From Clostridium sp. (GTDB lineage: Bacteria > Bacillota > Clostridia > Lachnospirales > Lachnospiraceae), in contig JAMPFS010000007.1 of NCBI GenBank assembly GCA_023664325.1, positions 16,906 to 80,905 on the forward strand: a stretch of DNA of 64,000 bases, in the 5' to 3' direction. A program made the position numbers and the translations under genes. The stretch's first letter is position 1. Every line of letters begins with the position of its first letter. This document shows, in pieces, positions 26,435 through 35,573 of this stretch. A model generated the notes under the pieces. That model ran no database searches, was not told the origin of the DNA, and saw only the letters and a program-made list of their open reading frames with translations.

Positions 26435-29400
26435 ATGACAGAGCATATGAAGAAAGAGGTTGGCTTGTACAATTCCTCGTTTGAACATGACAATTGCGGC
26501 ATCGGCGCAGTTGTGAATATCAAAGGAAAGAAGAGTCATGCAACGGTTGATAACGCTTTACAGATTGTGGAGAAGCTGGAGCACAGGGCAGGTAAGGATG
26601 CGGAGGGAAAGACAGGTGATGGAGTCGGCATTCTTTTGCAGATCTGCCATAAGTTTTTCCGCAAAGCGGTTGGGGAGCTTGGCGTAGATTTAGGTGGGGA
26701 GAGAGATTACGGAATTGGTATGTTTTTCTTTACCCAGGATGAACTGAAGCGGAACCAGGCAAAAAAAATGTTTGAAGTGATTGTTGAGAAGGAAGGCATG
26801 GAATTTCTTTGCTGGAGAGAAGTGCCGATTCAGCCGGAGATTCTTGGCAAGAAAGCCGTGGATGTTATGCCATGCATTATGCAGGCATTTATCAAGCGTC
26901 CGGATGATGTTGCCAAAGGACTTGATTTTGACCGGAAACTCTATATTGTAAGGAGGGTGTTTGAACAGTCAAGTGATGATAACTATGTTGTTTCCCTGTC
27001 TTCGAGAACGATTGTATATAAAGGAATGTTTTTAGTAGATGAGCTGCGTCTGTTCTTTGAGGATTTGCACAATACGGATTATGAGTCTGCGATTGCGCTG
27101 GTTCATTCAAGATTTTCGACCAATACGACGCCTAGCTGGTTAAGGGCGCATCCATACCGCTACCTGGTACATAATGGTGAGATTAATACGATTCGTGGTA
27201 ATGCGGATAAAATGCATGCCAGAGAGGAGTCTATGGAGTCCGATTATTTTAAGGGAGAGATGCATAAGCTGACTCCGGTTGTAGATCCGAATGGATCCGA
27301 TTCTGCAAGGCTTGACAATACACTGGAATTTTTGGTGATGAGCGGCATGCCGCTTCCGCTGGCGGTTATGATTACGATTCCGGAACCGTGGGAGAATAAC
27401 CGCTACATGTCTCAGAAAAAAAAGGATTTTTATCAGTATTATGCGACCATGATGGAACCGTGGGATGGCCCGGCGTCTATTTTGTTCACGGATGGGGATA
27501 TTATGGGTGCCGTGCTGGATCGTAACGGACTGCGTCCTTCCCGATACATGATTACGGATGATGATAATTTGATTCTTTCATCCGAAGTGGGTGTGCTGGA
27601 TATTGATCCGAGCCATATTATCATGAAAGAACGTCTGCATCCGGGAAAGATGCTGTTAGTTGACACGGTAAAGGGGAAACTGGTTTCGGATGAGGAATTA
27701 AAGGAAATGTATGCAGGCGCACAGCCGTATGGTGAATGGCTGGATTCCAATCTTGTCTACCTTAAGGATTTAAAGATTCCAAACAGGAAGGTGCCGGAGC
27801 ATACAAAGGAAGAAAGAGCGAAGCTGCAACGGGCATTTGGGTACACATATGAAGATTTGAATACCATTTTACCGATGGCGCAAAATGGCACGGAGGCAAT
27901 CCAGGCGATGGGAACGGATTCACCGCTTGCAGTGCTTTCCGATAAGAGGCAGCCATTGTTTAATTACTTTAAACAGTTGTTTGCACAGGTAACCAACCCG
28001 CCGATTGATGCCATTCGTGAGGAGGTTGTCACCTCTACATCTGTATATCTGGGAACAGACGGCAATATTTTGGAGGAAAAACCGGAAAACTGCCGGGTTC
28101 TTAAGATTTTTGATCCGATTCTCACCAATATTGATTTGATGAAGATCCGGAATATGAACGTAGAGGGAATCAGGGTTGGAGAGGTTTCCATTACCTATTA
28201 TAAGAATACCTCATTGGAAAAAGCGATTGACCGTCTGTTTGTAGAGGCAGACCGCCTGTACAGGGATGGTGTGAATATTTTAATCCTGACAGACCGCGGA
28301 GTGGATGAGAACCATGTGGCAATTCCTTCCCTGTTAGCTGTTTCTGCCATGTCACAGCATTTGGTGCGGACGAGAAAGAAGACATCGGTTGCCCTGATTT
28401 TGGAGAGCGCAGAGCCGCGCGCAGTGCATCATTTTGCAACCTTACTGGGTTATGGGGCATCCGCCATCAATCCATATCTTGCGCAGGAGTCAATCAAAGA
28501 GTTAATTGATACAAACCGCTTAGACAAGGATTACTATGCAGCAGTGAATGATTACAATTCAGCGATTATTCACGGTATTGTAAAGATTGCATCCAAGATG
28601 GGTATCAGCACGATCCAGTCTTACCAGGGTTCCCAGATTTTTGAGGCAATCGGCATCAATAAAGCAGTGGTAGACCGTTACTTTACGAATACGGTCAGCC
28701 GGGTGGAAGGGATTGATTTAACGGATATTGAGAAGCAGGTAGATGCGCTTCACACAGCAGCCTTTGACCCGCTTGGATTAGATATGAATTTGAGCTTGGA
28801 AAGCAGCGGCAGCCATAAATTCAGAAGCGGGAAGGAAGAACATTTATATAACCCGCAGACGATTCATTTGCTGCAGCAGGCTACCCGTGTAGGCGATTAC
28901 AATATGTTTAAGCAGTATACGAGACTGATTAATGAGGAAATGGATCCTGTAAGCCTCAGGGGACTTATGGAGTTTAATTACCCGGAAAAGGGGATACCGA
29001 TTGAGGAGGTAGAATCGGCGGATTCCATTGTGAAACGTTTCAAAACGGGCGCGATGTCCTATGGCTCGATTTCAAAGGAAGCGCATGAGACATTGGCAAT
29101 TGCCATGAATATGCTTGGAGGTAAGTCGAATTCCGGTGAGGGCGGTGAAGATTTAGAACGTCTGACGGTTGGCGCAGATGGGAAGAACCGCTGTTCTGCA
29201 ATTAAACAGGTGGCTTCCGGTCGGTTCGGTGTCACTTCCAAATATCTTACCAGTGCCAGGGAGATTCAGATTAAGATGGCACAGGGAGCAAAGCCGGGTG
29301 AGGGCGGACATTTACCGGGAGGAAAGGTATATCCGTGGATTGCAAAAACACGTCATTCGACGCCTGGTGTCGGGCTGATTTCACCACCGCCTCATCATGA

Positions 29401-30967
29401 CATTTATTCGATTGAGGATTTGGCGCAGCTTATTTATGACTGCAAAAATGCAAACCGGGAGGCAAGAATCTCGGTCAAGCTTGTTTCCGAGGCAGGTATT
29501 GGCACGGTTGCGGCAGGTGTTGCAAAAGCGGGCGCGCAGGTGATCCTGGTATCCGGCTATGACGGAGGCACAGGCGCCGCTCCCGGCAACTCCATTTACA
29601 ATGCCGGACTTCCGTGGGAGCTGGGGTTAGCAGAGACACATCAGACACTTATTATGAATGACCTGCGGAATAAAGTGATACTTGAAACAGATGGAAAACT
29701 GATGACAGGACGGGATGTCGCCATTGCAGCCATGCTCGGCGCAGAGGAATTTGGTTTTGCGACAGCGCCGCTTGTAACAATGGGATGCGTGATGATGCGG
29801 GTATGTAATTTAGATACCTGTCCGGTCGGCGTGGCAACGCAGAATCCGGAGCTTCGGAAGCGGTTTAAAGGCAAACCGGAGTATGTTATAAATTTCATGG
29901 TGTTTATTGCGGAAGAGCTTCGTGAGTATATGGCAAAATTGGGAGTCAGGACGGTGGACGAATTAGTTGGACGTACCGATTTGCTGAAGGCGGGAAAACA
30001 GGCAGCGGACAAGAAAGTGGATCTGACAGCCATCTTAAATAATCCGTTCGCAGACAGCTCACAGAACAAGATTGCCTACCATAAGAAGAATGTGTACGAT
30101 TTTGAACTGCCGGATACGGTTGACGAGAAGATTCTTTTAAATACCTTCCGGGATGCGCTGGCAAAGAAGACAAAGAAGAGTGTGGAGATTGATGTAAAGA
30201 ATACAGACCGTTCCGTTGGTACCATTTTCGGATCGGAGATTACCAGAAAATACTATAATGCGTTAGAGGATGATACCTATACCGTGAAATGTAACGGTTC
30301 CGGAGGACAGAGTTTCGGCGCTTTTATTCCGAAAGGACTTACATTGGAATTGGTTGGCGACAGCAATGACTACTTTGGGAAAGGGCTTTCCGGAGGCAAA
30401 CTGATTGTGTATCCTCCAAGAACCGTGCAGTTTAAACATGAGGAAAACATTCTCATTGGAAATGTCGCATTATACGGCGCAACCTCAGGTTCCGCTTATA
30501 TCAACGGTATTGCAGGCGAGCGTTTTGCAGTCCGCAATTCCGGGGCAACGGCAGTCTGCGAGGGCGTGGGCGACCACGGCTGTGAATATATGACCGGTGG
30601 ACGTGTGGTGATTCTTGGAGAAACCGGTAAGAATTTTGCGGCTGGAATGAGCGGCGGCATTGCTTATGTGCTGGATATGGACAGCGATCTTTATATGAAG
30701 CTGAATAAGGAAATGGTGTCTATTGAACAGGTGGTTGATAAATATGATGTATTAGAGCTTAAGACGATGATTAATGATCATGTCAATTATACCAATTCTG
30801 AGATTGGGAAATTGATTCTTGATAACTTTGGCGAGTATCTTCCGAAATTTAAGAAGATTATTCCACATGATTACAAGAAGATGATGAATATGATTGTACA
30901 GATGGAAGAGAAAGGTTTGAGTTCTGAGCAGGCACAGATTGAGGCGTTCTATGCTATGAAACACTAG
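26435..30967 (+). CDS. gltB: Glutamate synthase large subunit
   Basis: 1,510 residues. It transfers the glutamine amide to 2-oxoglutarate to give glutamate. A 20-residue propeptide precedes the nucleophile Cys21 (HDNCGIGAVV), which becomes N-terminal on processing. Then follow the class II amidotransferase domain (to about 430), the central domain, the FMN/Fe-S synthase domain (MSYGSISKEAHETLAIAMN, PPPHHDIYSIEDL, cluster Cys in GCVMMRVCNLDTCPVGVATQ) and the C-terminal GXGXG domain. Full family length. gltD follows after 39 bp, so the two subunits form one operon. Confidence 0.97.
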   Translation: MTEHMKKEVGLYNSSFEHDNCGIGAVVNIKGKKSHATVDNALQIVEKLEHRAGKDAEGKTGDGVGILLQICHKFFRKAVGELGVDLGGERDYGIGMFFFTQDELKRNQAKKMFEVIVEKEGMEFLCWREVPIQPEILGKKAVDVMPCIMQAFIKRPDDVAKGLDFDRKLYIVRRVFEQSSDDNYVVSLSSRTIVYKGMFLVDELRLFFEDLHNTDYESAIALVHSRFSTNTTPSWLRAHPYRYLVHNGEINTIRGNADKMHAREESMESDYFKGEMHKLTPVVDPNGSDSARLDNTLEFLVMSGMPLPLAVMITIPEPWENNRYMSQKKKDFYQYYATMMEPWDGPASILFTDGDIMGAVLDRNGLRPSRYMITDDDNLILSSEVGVLDIDPSHIIMKERLHPGKMLLVDTVKGKLVSDEELKEMYAGAQPYGEWLDSNLVYLKDLKIPNRKVPEHTKEERAKLQRAFGYTYEDLNTILPMAQNGTEAIQAMGTDSPLAVLSDKRQPLFNYFKQLFAQVTNPPIDAIREEVVTSTSVYLGTDGNILEEKPENCRVLKIFDPILTNIDLMKIRNMNVEGIRVGEVSITYYKNTSLEKAIDRLFVEADRLYRDGVNILILTDRGVDENHVAIPSLLAVSAMSQHLVRTRKKTSVALILESAEPRAVHHFATLLGYGASAINPYLAQESIKELIDTNRLDKDYYAAVNDYNSAIIHGIVKIASKMGISTIQSYQGSQIFEAIGINKAVVDRYFTNTVSRVEGIDLTDIEKQVDALHTAAFDPLGLDMNLSLESSGSHKFRSGKEEHLYNPQTIHLLQQATRVGDYNMFKQYTRLINEEMDPVSLRGLMEFNYPEKGIPIEEVESADSIVKRFKTGAMSYGSISKEAHETLAIAMNMLGGKSNSGEGGEDLERLTVGADGKNRCSAIKQVASGRFGVTSKYLTSAREIQIKMAQGAKPGEGGHLPGGKVYPWIAKTRHSTPGVGLISPPPHHDIYSIEDLAQLIYDCKNANREARISVKLVSEAGIGTVAAGVAKAGAQVILVSGYDGGTGAAPGNSIYNAGLPWELGLAETHQTLIMNDLRNKVILETDGKLMTGRDVAIAAMLGAEEFGFATAPLVTMGCVMMRVCNLDTCPVGVATQNPELRKRFKGKPEYVINFMVFIAEELREYMAKLGVRTVDELVGRTDLLKAGKQAADKKVDLTAILNNPFADSSQNKIAYHKKNVYDFELPDTVDEKILLNTFRDALAKKTKKSVEIDVKNTDRSVGTIFGSEITRKYYNALEDDTYTVKCNGSGGQSFGAFIPKGLTLELVGDSNDYFGKGLSGGKLIVYPPRTVQFKHEENILIGNVALYGATSGSAYINGIAGERFAVRNSGATAVCEGVGDHGCEYMTGGRVVILGETGKNFAAGMSGGIAYVLDMDSDLYMKLNKEMVSIEQVVDKYDVLELKTMINDHVNYTNSEIGKLILDNFGEYLPKFKKIIPHDYKKMMNMIVQMEEKGLSSEQAQIEAFYAMKH

Positions 30968-31006
30968 TTTGCAATTGCCGAAACTGCTATGAAAGGAGAT
31001 AGAACG

Positions 31007-32566
31007 TTGGGTAAAAAAACAGGATTTTTAGAATATGACAGAGAGACAAGTTTAGAAATCAGTCCAAAGGAACGGATTAAGAATTTTAATGAATTTCATG
31101 TGCCGCTTTCCAGCGAAAAGCAGCGTACACAGGCAGCGCGCTGTATGGAGTGTGGGGTTCCGTTTTGTCAGTCCGGCATGATGATTGGCGGTATGGCTTC
31201 CGGGTGTCCGCTTAACAATTTGATTCCGGAGTGGAACGACTGTGTATACAATGGAAACTGGGAGGAGGCGTTTGAACGTCTGAAAAAGACCAACAACTTT
31301 CCGGAGTTTACTTCCAGGGTCTGCCCTTCGCCTTGTGAGGCAGCCTGTACCTGTAATTTAAACGGAGAGCCGGTCTCGAATAAGGAGAATGAGAGAAGCA
31401 TTATTGAGTCCGCCTATGCAACAGGTCTTGCAGCACCCAAAGCGCCAAGCGTGCGCACAGGAAAGAAAGTCGCAGTGATTGGTTCCGGCCCTTCCGGGCT
31501 TGCAGCGGCAGATCAGCTAAACAAGCGTGGACATTCCGTGACAGTATATGAGAAAAGTGACCGGATTGGCGGGCTTTTGATGTACGGCATTCCGAATATG
31601 AAGCTGGAAAAGCATATCATTGACCGCAAGGTAGAGGTGATGAAGGCAGAGGGCGTTACGTTTGTGACGAATGCCAATGTCGGCGCAACCAAAGCGGCTA
31701 TGGCGCCGATGGTTGCAAAAGATGATGTCATGGGTGGTTATCTCACGGATGCAAAGGAAAAGGCGGTTAAGGCGGATACGCTTTTAAAAGAGTATGACAG
31801 CATTGTTCTTGCCTGTGGCGCATCCAATCCAAGAAATATTAAGGCAAAGGGAAGAGATGCGAAGGGCATATATTTTGCGGTGGATTTTTTAAAGACGACT
31901 ACAAAAAGCCTGTTAAACTCGGAGTTCAAGGATAAAAAGTTTGTCAACGCAAAGGGAAAGAATGTGCTTGTGATCGGCGGTGGCGATACCGGCAATGACT
32001 GTGTGGGAACATCCATCCGTCAGGGCTGTAAGAGTGTTGTGCAGCTCGAAATGATGCCGAAACCACCGGTCTGCCGGGCAGAGTCAAACCCGTGGCCGGA
32101 ATGGCCGAAAATTCTTAAGACGGATTACGGTCAGGAGGAGGCAATTTCCGTGTTTGGCAAGGATCCCCGGATTTATGAGACAACCGTCAAGGAATTTCTG
32201 AAGGATCAGGATGGCAATGTGACGAAGGCAAAATGTGTGAAGCTTGAGTGGAAGAAGGACGCCAAAACAGGGCGTATGGCTATGTCTGAGATCGAGGGCA
32301 GTGAATATGAAGTACCCTGCGATATTGTGTTGATTGCAGCAGGATTCTTAGGGTCACAGGAGTATGTGTCAAAGGCATTTGGCGTGGAGTTAAATGAACG
32401 AACCAATGTAAAGACAGAAGGTGGGAAATATGCAACGAATGTGCCGAAGATCTTTACAGCAGGAGATATGCACAGGGGGCAGTCATTAGTAGTATGGGCG
32501 ATCCGGGAAGGCCGTGAGGTGGCAAGGGAAGTGGATACTGCCCTGATGGGATATTCCAATTTGTAG
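31007..32566 (+). CDS. gltD: Glutamate synthase small subunit
   Basis: 519 residues. It is the NADPH-oxidising beta subunit that feeds electrons to GltB. N-terminal Cys clusters (RCMECGVPFCQSG, GCPLNNLIPEWNDC, CPSPCEAAC) bind Fe-S. Two Rossmann folds follow (VAVIGSGPSGLAAADQL for FAD; NVLVIGGGDTGNDCVGT for NADPH), and the C-terminus has the FAD motif IFTAGDMHRGQSLVVWAI. I place the start at TTG 31007 (GKKTGFLEYDRE), preceded by AAAGGAG at 8 bp. The in-frame ATG at 30989 overlaps that site. Confidence 0.95.
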   Translation: MGKKTGFLEYDRETSLEISPKERIKNFNEFHVPLSSEKQRTQAARCMECGVPFCQSGMMIGGMASGCPLNNLIPEWNDCVYNGNWEEAFERLKKTNNFPEFTSRVCPSPCEAACTCNLNGEPVSNKENERSIIESAYATGLAAPKAPSVRTGKKVAVIGSGPSGLAAADQLNKRGHSVTVYEKSDRIGGLLMYGIPNMKLEKHIIDRKVEVMKAEGVTFVTNANVGATKAAMAPMVAKDDVMGGYLTDAKEKAVKADTLLKEYDSIVLACGASNPRNIKAKGRDAKGIYFAVDFLKTTTKSLLNSEFKDKKFVNAKGKNVLVIGGGDTGNDCVGTSIRQGCKSVVQLEMMPKPPVCRAESNPWPEWPKILKTDYGQEEAISVFGKDPRIYETTVKEFLKDQDGNVTKAKCVKLEWKKDAKTGRMAMSEIEGSEYEVPCDIVLIAAGFLGSQEYVSKAFGVELNERTNVKTEGGKYATNVPKIFTAGDMHRGQSLVVWAIREGREVAREVDTALMGYSNL

Positions 32567-32637
32567 GGGATGGCAGTTTGATAGAATCCGGGCAGATCAA
32601 ACATTTTGTAATATAACAGGATTAGGGTACACTTTAG

Positions 32638-33099
32638 ATGAATCAGGCAGGTTTTTTGAATTTAAAAAAGGATATCAGAACCTATTATAAGGGAGTCTTG
32701 CTGGCAGCAGTTTATATTGTGGGCGCAGATGCGCTGTTTGGCGGCATGTGTCCGGGCGTGCTGCTGACGGGATTTCCCTGTCCGGCATGTGGATTGACAC
32801 GGGCAGGAATATATGTTTTAACCCTTCAGTTTCAAAGAGCCTGGGTGATGAATCCGGTGATCTATGCGATCGGCGCATTCCTTCTCTATTTTCTGATATG
32901 CCGTTACATTCTGGGGAAACCGTCTGCCGGTGTGAAATGGATGCTGTGGGCTGTTTTGATTCTTCTGCTTTTGGTCTATTTTTACCGCATGGCAAATTGC
33001 TTTCCGGAATATGCAGCAGCAGGGCAATCCCCGGGTACGCCAATGGTTTATACGCAGGAAAATTTGCTGCGGAGGCTTGTATCGCATGTCGGAAAATAG
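32638..33099 (+). CDS. DUF2752 membrane protein
   Basis: 153 residues. The DUF2752 signature is clear: CPGVLLTGFPCPACGLTRA (residues 39-57) between a first membrane helix (VLLAAVYIVGADALFGG) and two later ones (NPVIYAIGAFLLYFLICRYI; WMLWAVLILLLLVYF). The function of the family is unknown. A small membrane protein gene follows at 33210. The Shine-Dalgarno before the ATG is weak. Confidence 0.85.
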   Translation: MNQAGFLNLKKDIRTYYKGVLLAAVYIVGADALFGGMCPGVLLTGFPCPACGLTRAGIYVLTLQFQRAWVMNPVIYAIGAFLLYFLICRYILGKPSAGVKWMLWAVLILLLLVYFYRMANCFPEYAAAGQSPGTPMVYTQENLLRRLVSHVGK

Positions 33100-33209
33100 A
33101 AAGCTTAGGCAGTGCAAATTTTTGTTGCCAGAATGTATTTAAAATGTTAGAATGATGGGAGTGAAAGAGGGGAGTACTTTCATGAGTACAAAAGAAGGAG
33201 GATCTCAGA

Positions 33210-33437
33210 ATGAATGAAGAAATGTCATTAGGCCAATGGATTGGAACCATTGTTCTTGGTACTATTCCATGCGTGAATATTATTATGCTGATTATTTGGG
33301 CAGTAAGCGCAGAGAATATCAATAAGAAGAGATGGGCGCAGGCTCAGTTGATTGTAACGGTAGTTTTGGCTGTTATCAGCTTTATCTTTGGTATGGTAAT
33401 GGGCTTGGCAGTGCCAGCGGCTTTGTCCGGTATGTAG
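33210..33437 (+). CDS. Small two-helix membrane protein
   Basis: 75 residues, nearly all membrane: helix 1 GTIVLGTIPCVNIIMLIIWA (about 12-31), a short polar loop ENINKKRWAQAQ, and helix 2 LIVTVVLAVISFIFGMVMGL. This resembles a widespread Firmicutes family in which IPxVNIIMLxxWA is typical. AAGGAGG lies 7 bp before the ATG. It follows DUF2752 and precedes a terminator, so the pair may be one unit. Function unknown. Confidence 0.8.
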   Translation: MNEEMSLGQWIGTIVLGTIPCVNIIMLIIWAVSAENINKKRWAQAQLIVTVVLAVISFIFGMVMGLAVPAALSGM

Positions 33438-33460
33438 GATTTACGTATGCAGCGGATGAT

Positions 33461-33498
33461 AGAGCATTACATTCTTTCGGGAAAGTAATGCTCTTTTC
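33461..33498 (+). terminator. Terminator after the DUF2752 and small membrane protein genes
   Basis: AGAGCATTAC (33461-33470) pairs with GTAATGCTCT (33485-33494), followed by TTTTC. Confidence 0.85.
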
Positions 33499-33528
33499 TA
33501 TGTTGGAAGAACAAATGCCGTTTGCTTA

Positions 33529-33557
33529 TTGAAAAACAGGTAAAAAGTATGTATAAT
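33529..33557 (+). promoter_or_regulatory. Promoter of the 33660 gene
   Basis: TTGAAA and TATAAT are separated by 17 bp. The leader is about 97 nt with no recognised structured RNA. Confidence 0.75.
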
Positions 33558-33659
33558 AGATGTGTATGTGTTATCATTGTATGTGAGAGTTTATATAGCG
33601 GAATTTACAAGGGAGCTATTTTGAAAGCACAGGCGGATTAAAATAAGGATGAGGGGAAC

Positions 33660-34601
33660 ATGAAAGAATATATTGTATATGGTCTGTTAATTGTATTTTT
33701 AATATATCTTGTGATATGGTCGATTCGTTTATATCAGTATAATAAGCGGCAGCAGAAGGTAAAGCGTATCCAGGAGCTTCGCGCCAAAGGAAACGAAATC
33801 AAAAAAAGGACAATTGATTGTACGAAGGACTACTGGTATAATCTTCGGGAAGTGGAAGACTGCAAAGATGGCGAGGATTTTGAGAAGTATTATCATTATT
33901 TTATAGGTGTGGATCAGGGTGTGAAAGAGCTGCTGTTAGAGATGTATGACTGCGGCATTGTCCGCACGGATGAGTTGGAAGAGATTGCATACGGAAAGAA
34001 TCATTTCCGCAATGTCGATTTATCCTTTTTAGAGGAGTTAGAGCGGGAAATGATGGATGATGAAGAGGAAGAGGATGAACAGGATATACCAGAGGAGAGC
34101 GAAGACGTTTTGGAGGAAGAGGAGGATATAGCAGAAGAGGAGGATCTGTCAGAAGAGGAAGACATATCAGACGATGGAATTATTCAGGTCGATGGCATTA
34201 TGGATGGCTTCTTTGGCGCAGATTCCGGTCTGGTTATGGCTGCTAAGCAATTGGATAAAGATGATCCGGGAATTAAGGATATTCATGGAACCTTGTCGGA
34301 GGGCGTAGAAAATATCATTGCTGCGGCTGATGCAGAGAAAAAGGCAAAAGAAGCAGAGGAGGAGCCGATTCTCATCAAAAAAGAAAAGTCGGTTGAGGAA
34401 TCACGAAAGGTTCGGGAGCGTACTGCAACGGCTGAGATACGGAATAAGATCTATGAAAAATGGGTCAGTTATGTATTTGAGCTGTATGAGATGGTGAATA
34501 TTAATGCCAATGAAGATACAAAGCATAAGATTCGGAAAGCACTGATGAATTATGGATATAATGACATAGACGTACTGATAGAAAGTCCTGAGAGTTTATA
34601 G
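33660..34601 (+). CDS. Membrane-anchored acidic protein of unknown function
   Basis: 313 residues. An N-terminal membrane helix (YIVYGLLIVFLIYLVIWSI, residues 4-22) is followed by a basic segment and a compact helical domain (about 45-135). Then come an almost purely acidic stretch (residues 136-180, runs of Glu/Asp) and a C-terminal helical domain (about 255-313) rich in charged residues. The orientation suggests a cytoplasmic body. I do not recognise a family. AGGGGAAC lies just before the ATG. The DUF2156 gene follows 17 bp downstream, so they are probably co-transcribed. Confidence 0.75.
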   Translation: MKEYIVYGLLIVFLIYLVIWSIRLYQYNKRQQKVKRIQELRAKGNEIKKRTIDCTKDYWYNLREVEDCKDGEDFEKYYHYFIGVDQGVKELLLEMYDCGIVRTDELEEIAYGKNHFRNVDLSFLEELEREMMDDEEEEDEQDIPEESEDVLEEEEDIAEEEDLSEEEDISDDGIIQVDGIMDGFFGADSGLVMAAKQLDKDDPGIKDIHGTLSEGVENIIAAADAEKKAKEAEEEPILIKKEKSVEESRKVRERTATAEIRNKIYEKWVSYVFELYEMVNINANEDTKHKIRKALMNYGYNDIDVLIESPESL

Positions 34602-34618
34602 AAATCAGAGGTTAGGAT

Positions 34619-35524
34619 ATGGAATTTCAGACACCAACTATTTTGGATGTGGACAGAATCAGAAGTGCTATGAAGCACAACACAAAACGTGGATGTGAGA
34701 TGTCAGTTGCAAATACAATTCTCTGGGCAAGGCATTATCATACCGAAATTGCTTTTGATGGCGAGGATATTATTTTTCGCTCCCTGGGAGAGAATGGGAG
34801 ATACTCCTACTGCATCAATCTGTTAGATGCAAAGGATGCAAAGAGTTTGTTTCAGAAGGTGGCGCGCCTGGCAAAGGAGCAGGAACAGCCGCTTCGGATC
34901 TACTGTGTGACGGAACCGGAATGGGAAATGCTGGATAGCTGGTATCCGGGTCAGTACCGGATTCAATATAACAGGGATGGCGCTGATTATATCTATTTAA
35001 GAGAGAAGTTAGCGCTATTGTCAGGGAAGAAGCTGCATGGCAAACGGAACCATATTCACCGGTTTGAGGATGCCCATCCCGATTGGAAGTATGAGGCGAT
35101 GACGGATGAAAATGAAGAGGAATGTGCGGCAATGGCAATGCAGTGGTGCATGAATAATTGCATGTCAGTGGAGGATGAAATCGAGTTTGATAAGATAGAT
35201 GAATCTAAACTTGTGGTGTATGCGATCAGGCATCGGAAGGAACTTGGCATGACAGGTGGAGCGCTGCGGGTTTCCGGTAAAGTGGCAGCCATCACGCTAG
35301 GGGAGAGGCTTACGGATGATACATTTGTAGTACATTTTGAAAAGGCATTTTCGGATATACAGGGTGCCTATCCCATGATTAACAGAGAATTTGTGAAAAA
35401 CGAACTTGCGGATTATATGTATGTGAACCGGGAGGAGGATCTTGGGCTTTTGGGGCTTCGGAAAGCAAAGTTATCCTACTATCCGGAGATTTTGTTGGAA
35501 AAGGGTACCGTAACAGCGAAATAA
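34619..35524 (+). CDS. DUF2156 (phosphatidylglycerol lysyltransferase C-terminal-like) acyltransferase-fold protein
   Basis: 301-residue soluble protein resembling DUF2156, the GNAT-like aminoacyl-transfer domain of MprF/LysX-type enzymes: LLSGKKLHGKRNHIHRFED (about 133-151), GALRVSGKVAAITLGERLTD, and VHFEKAFSDIQGAYPMINRE followed by YVNREEDLGLLGLRKAKLSY. No membrane domain is attached, unlike full MprF. Substrate unknown. It is co-oriented with the acidic membrane-anchored protein and ends at a strong shared terminator. Confidence 0.82.
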   Translation: MEFQTPTILDVDRIRSAMKHNTKRGCEMSVANTILWARHYHTEIAFDGEDIIFRSLGENGRYSYCINLLDAKDAKSLFQKVARLAKEQEQPLRIYCVTEPEWEMLDSWYPGQYRIQYNRDGADYIYLREKLALLSGKKLHGKRNHIHRFEDAHPDWKYEAMTDENEEECAAMAMQWCMNNCMSVEDEIEFDKIDESKLVVYAIRHRKELGMTGGALRVSGKVAAITLGERLTDDTFVVHFEKAFSDIQGAYPMINREFVKNELADYMYVNREEDLGLLGLRKAKLSYYPEILLEKGTVTAK

Positions 35525-35531
35525 ATGATTG

Positions 35532-35573
35532 GGAAGAGGCATGAAAACCGTGAATGGTTTTTATGCCTCTTCC
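35532..35573. terminator. Bidirectional terminator between converging operons
   Basis: An 18-bp stem (left arm 35532-35549, right arm 35556-35573, one G-U pair) with loop GTGAAT. The stem contains AAAACC/GGTTTT, giving T-runs in both directions. Its right arm also encodes the last codons of the ABC permease on the minus strand. Confidence 0.8.
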
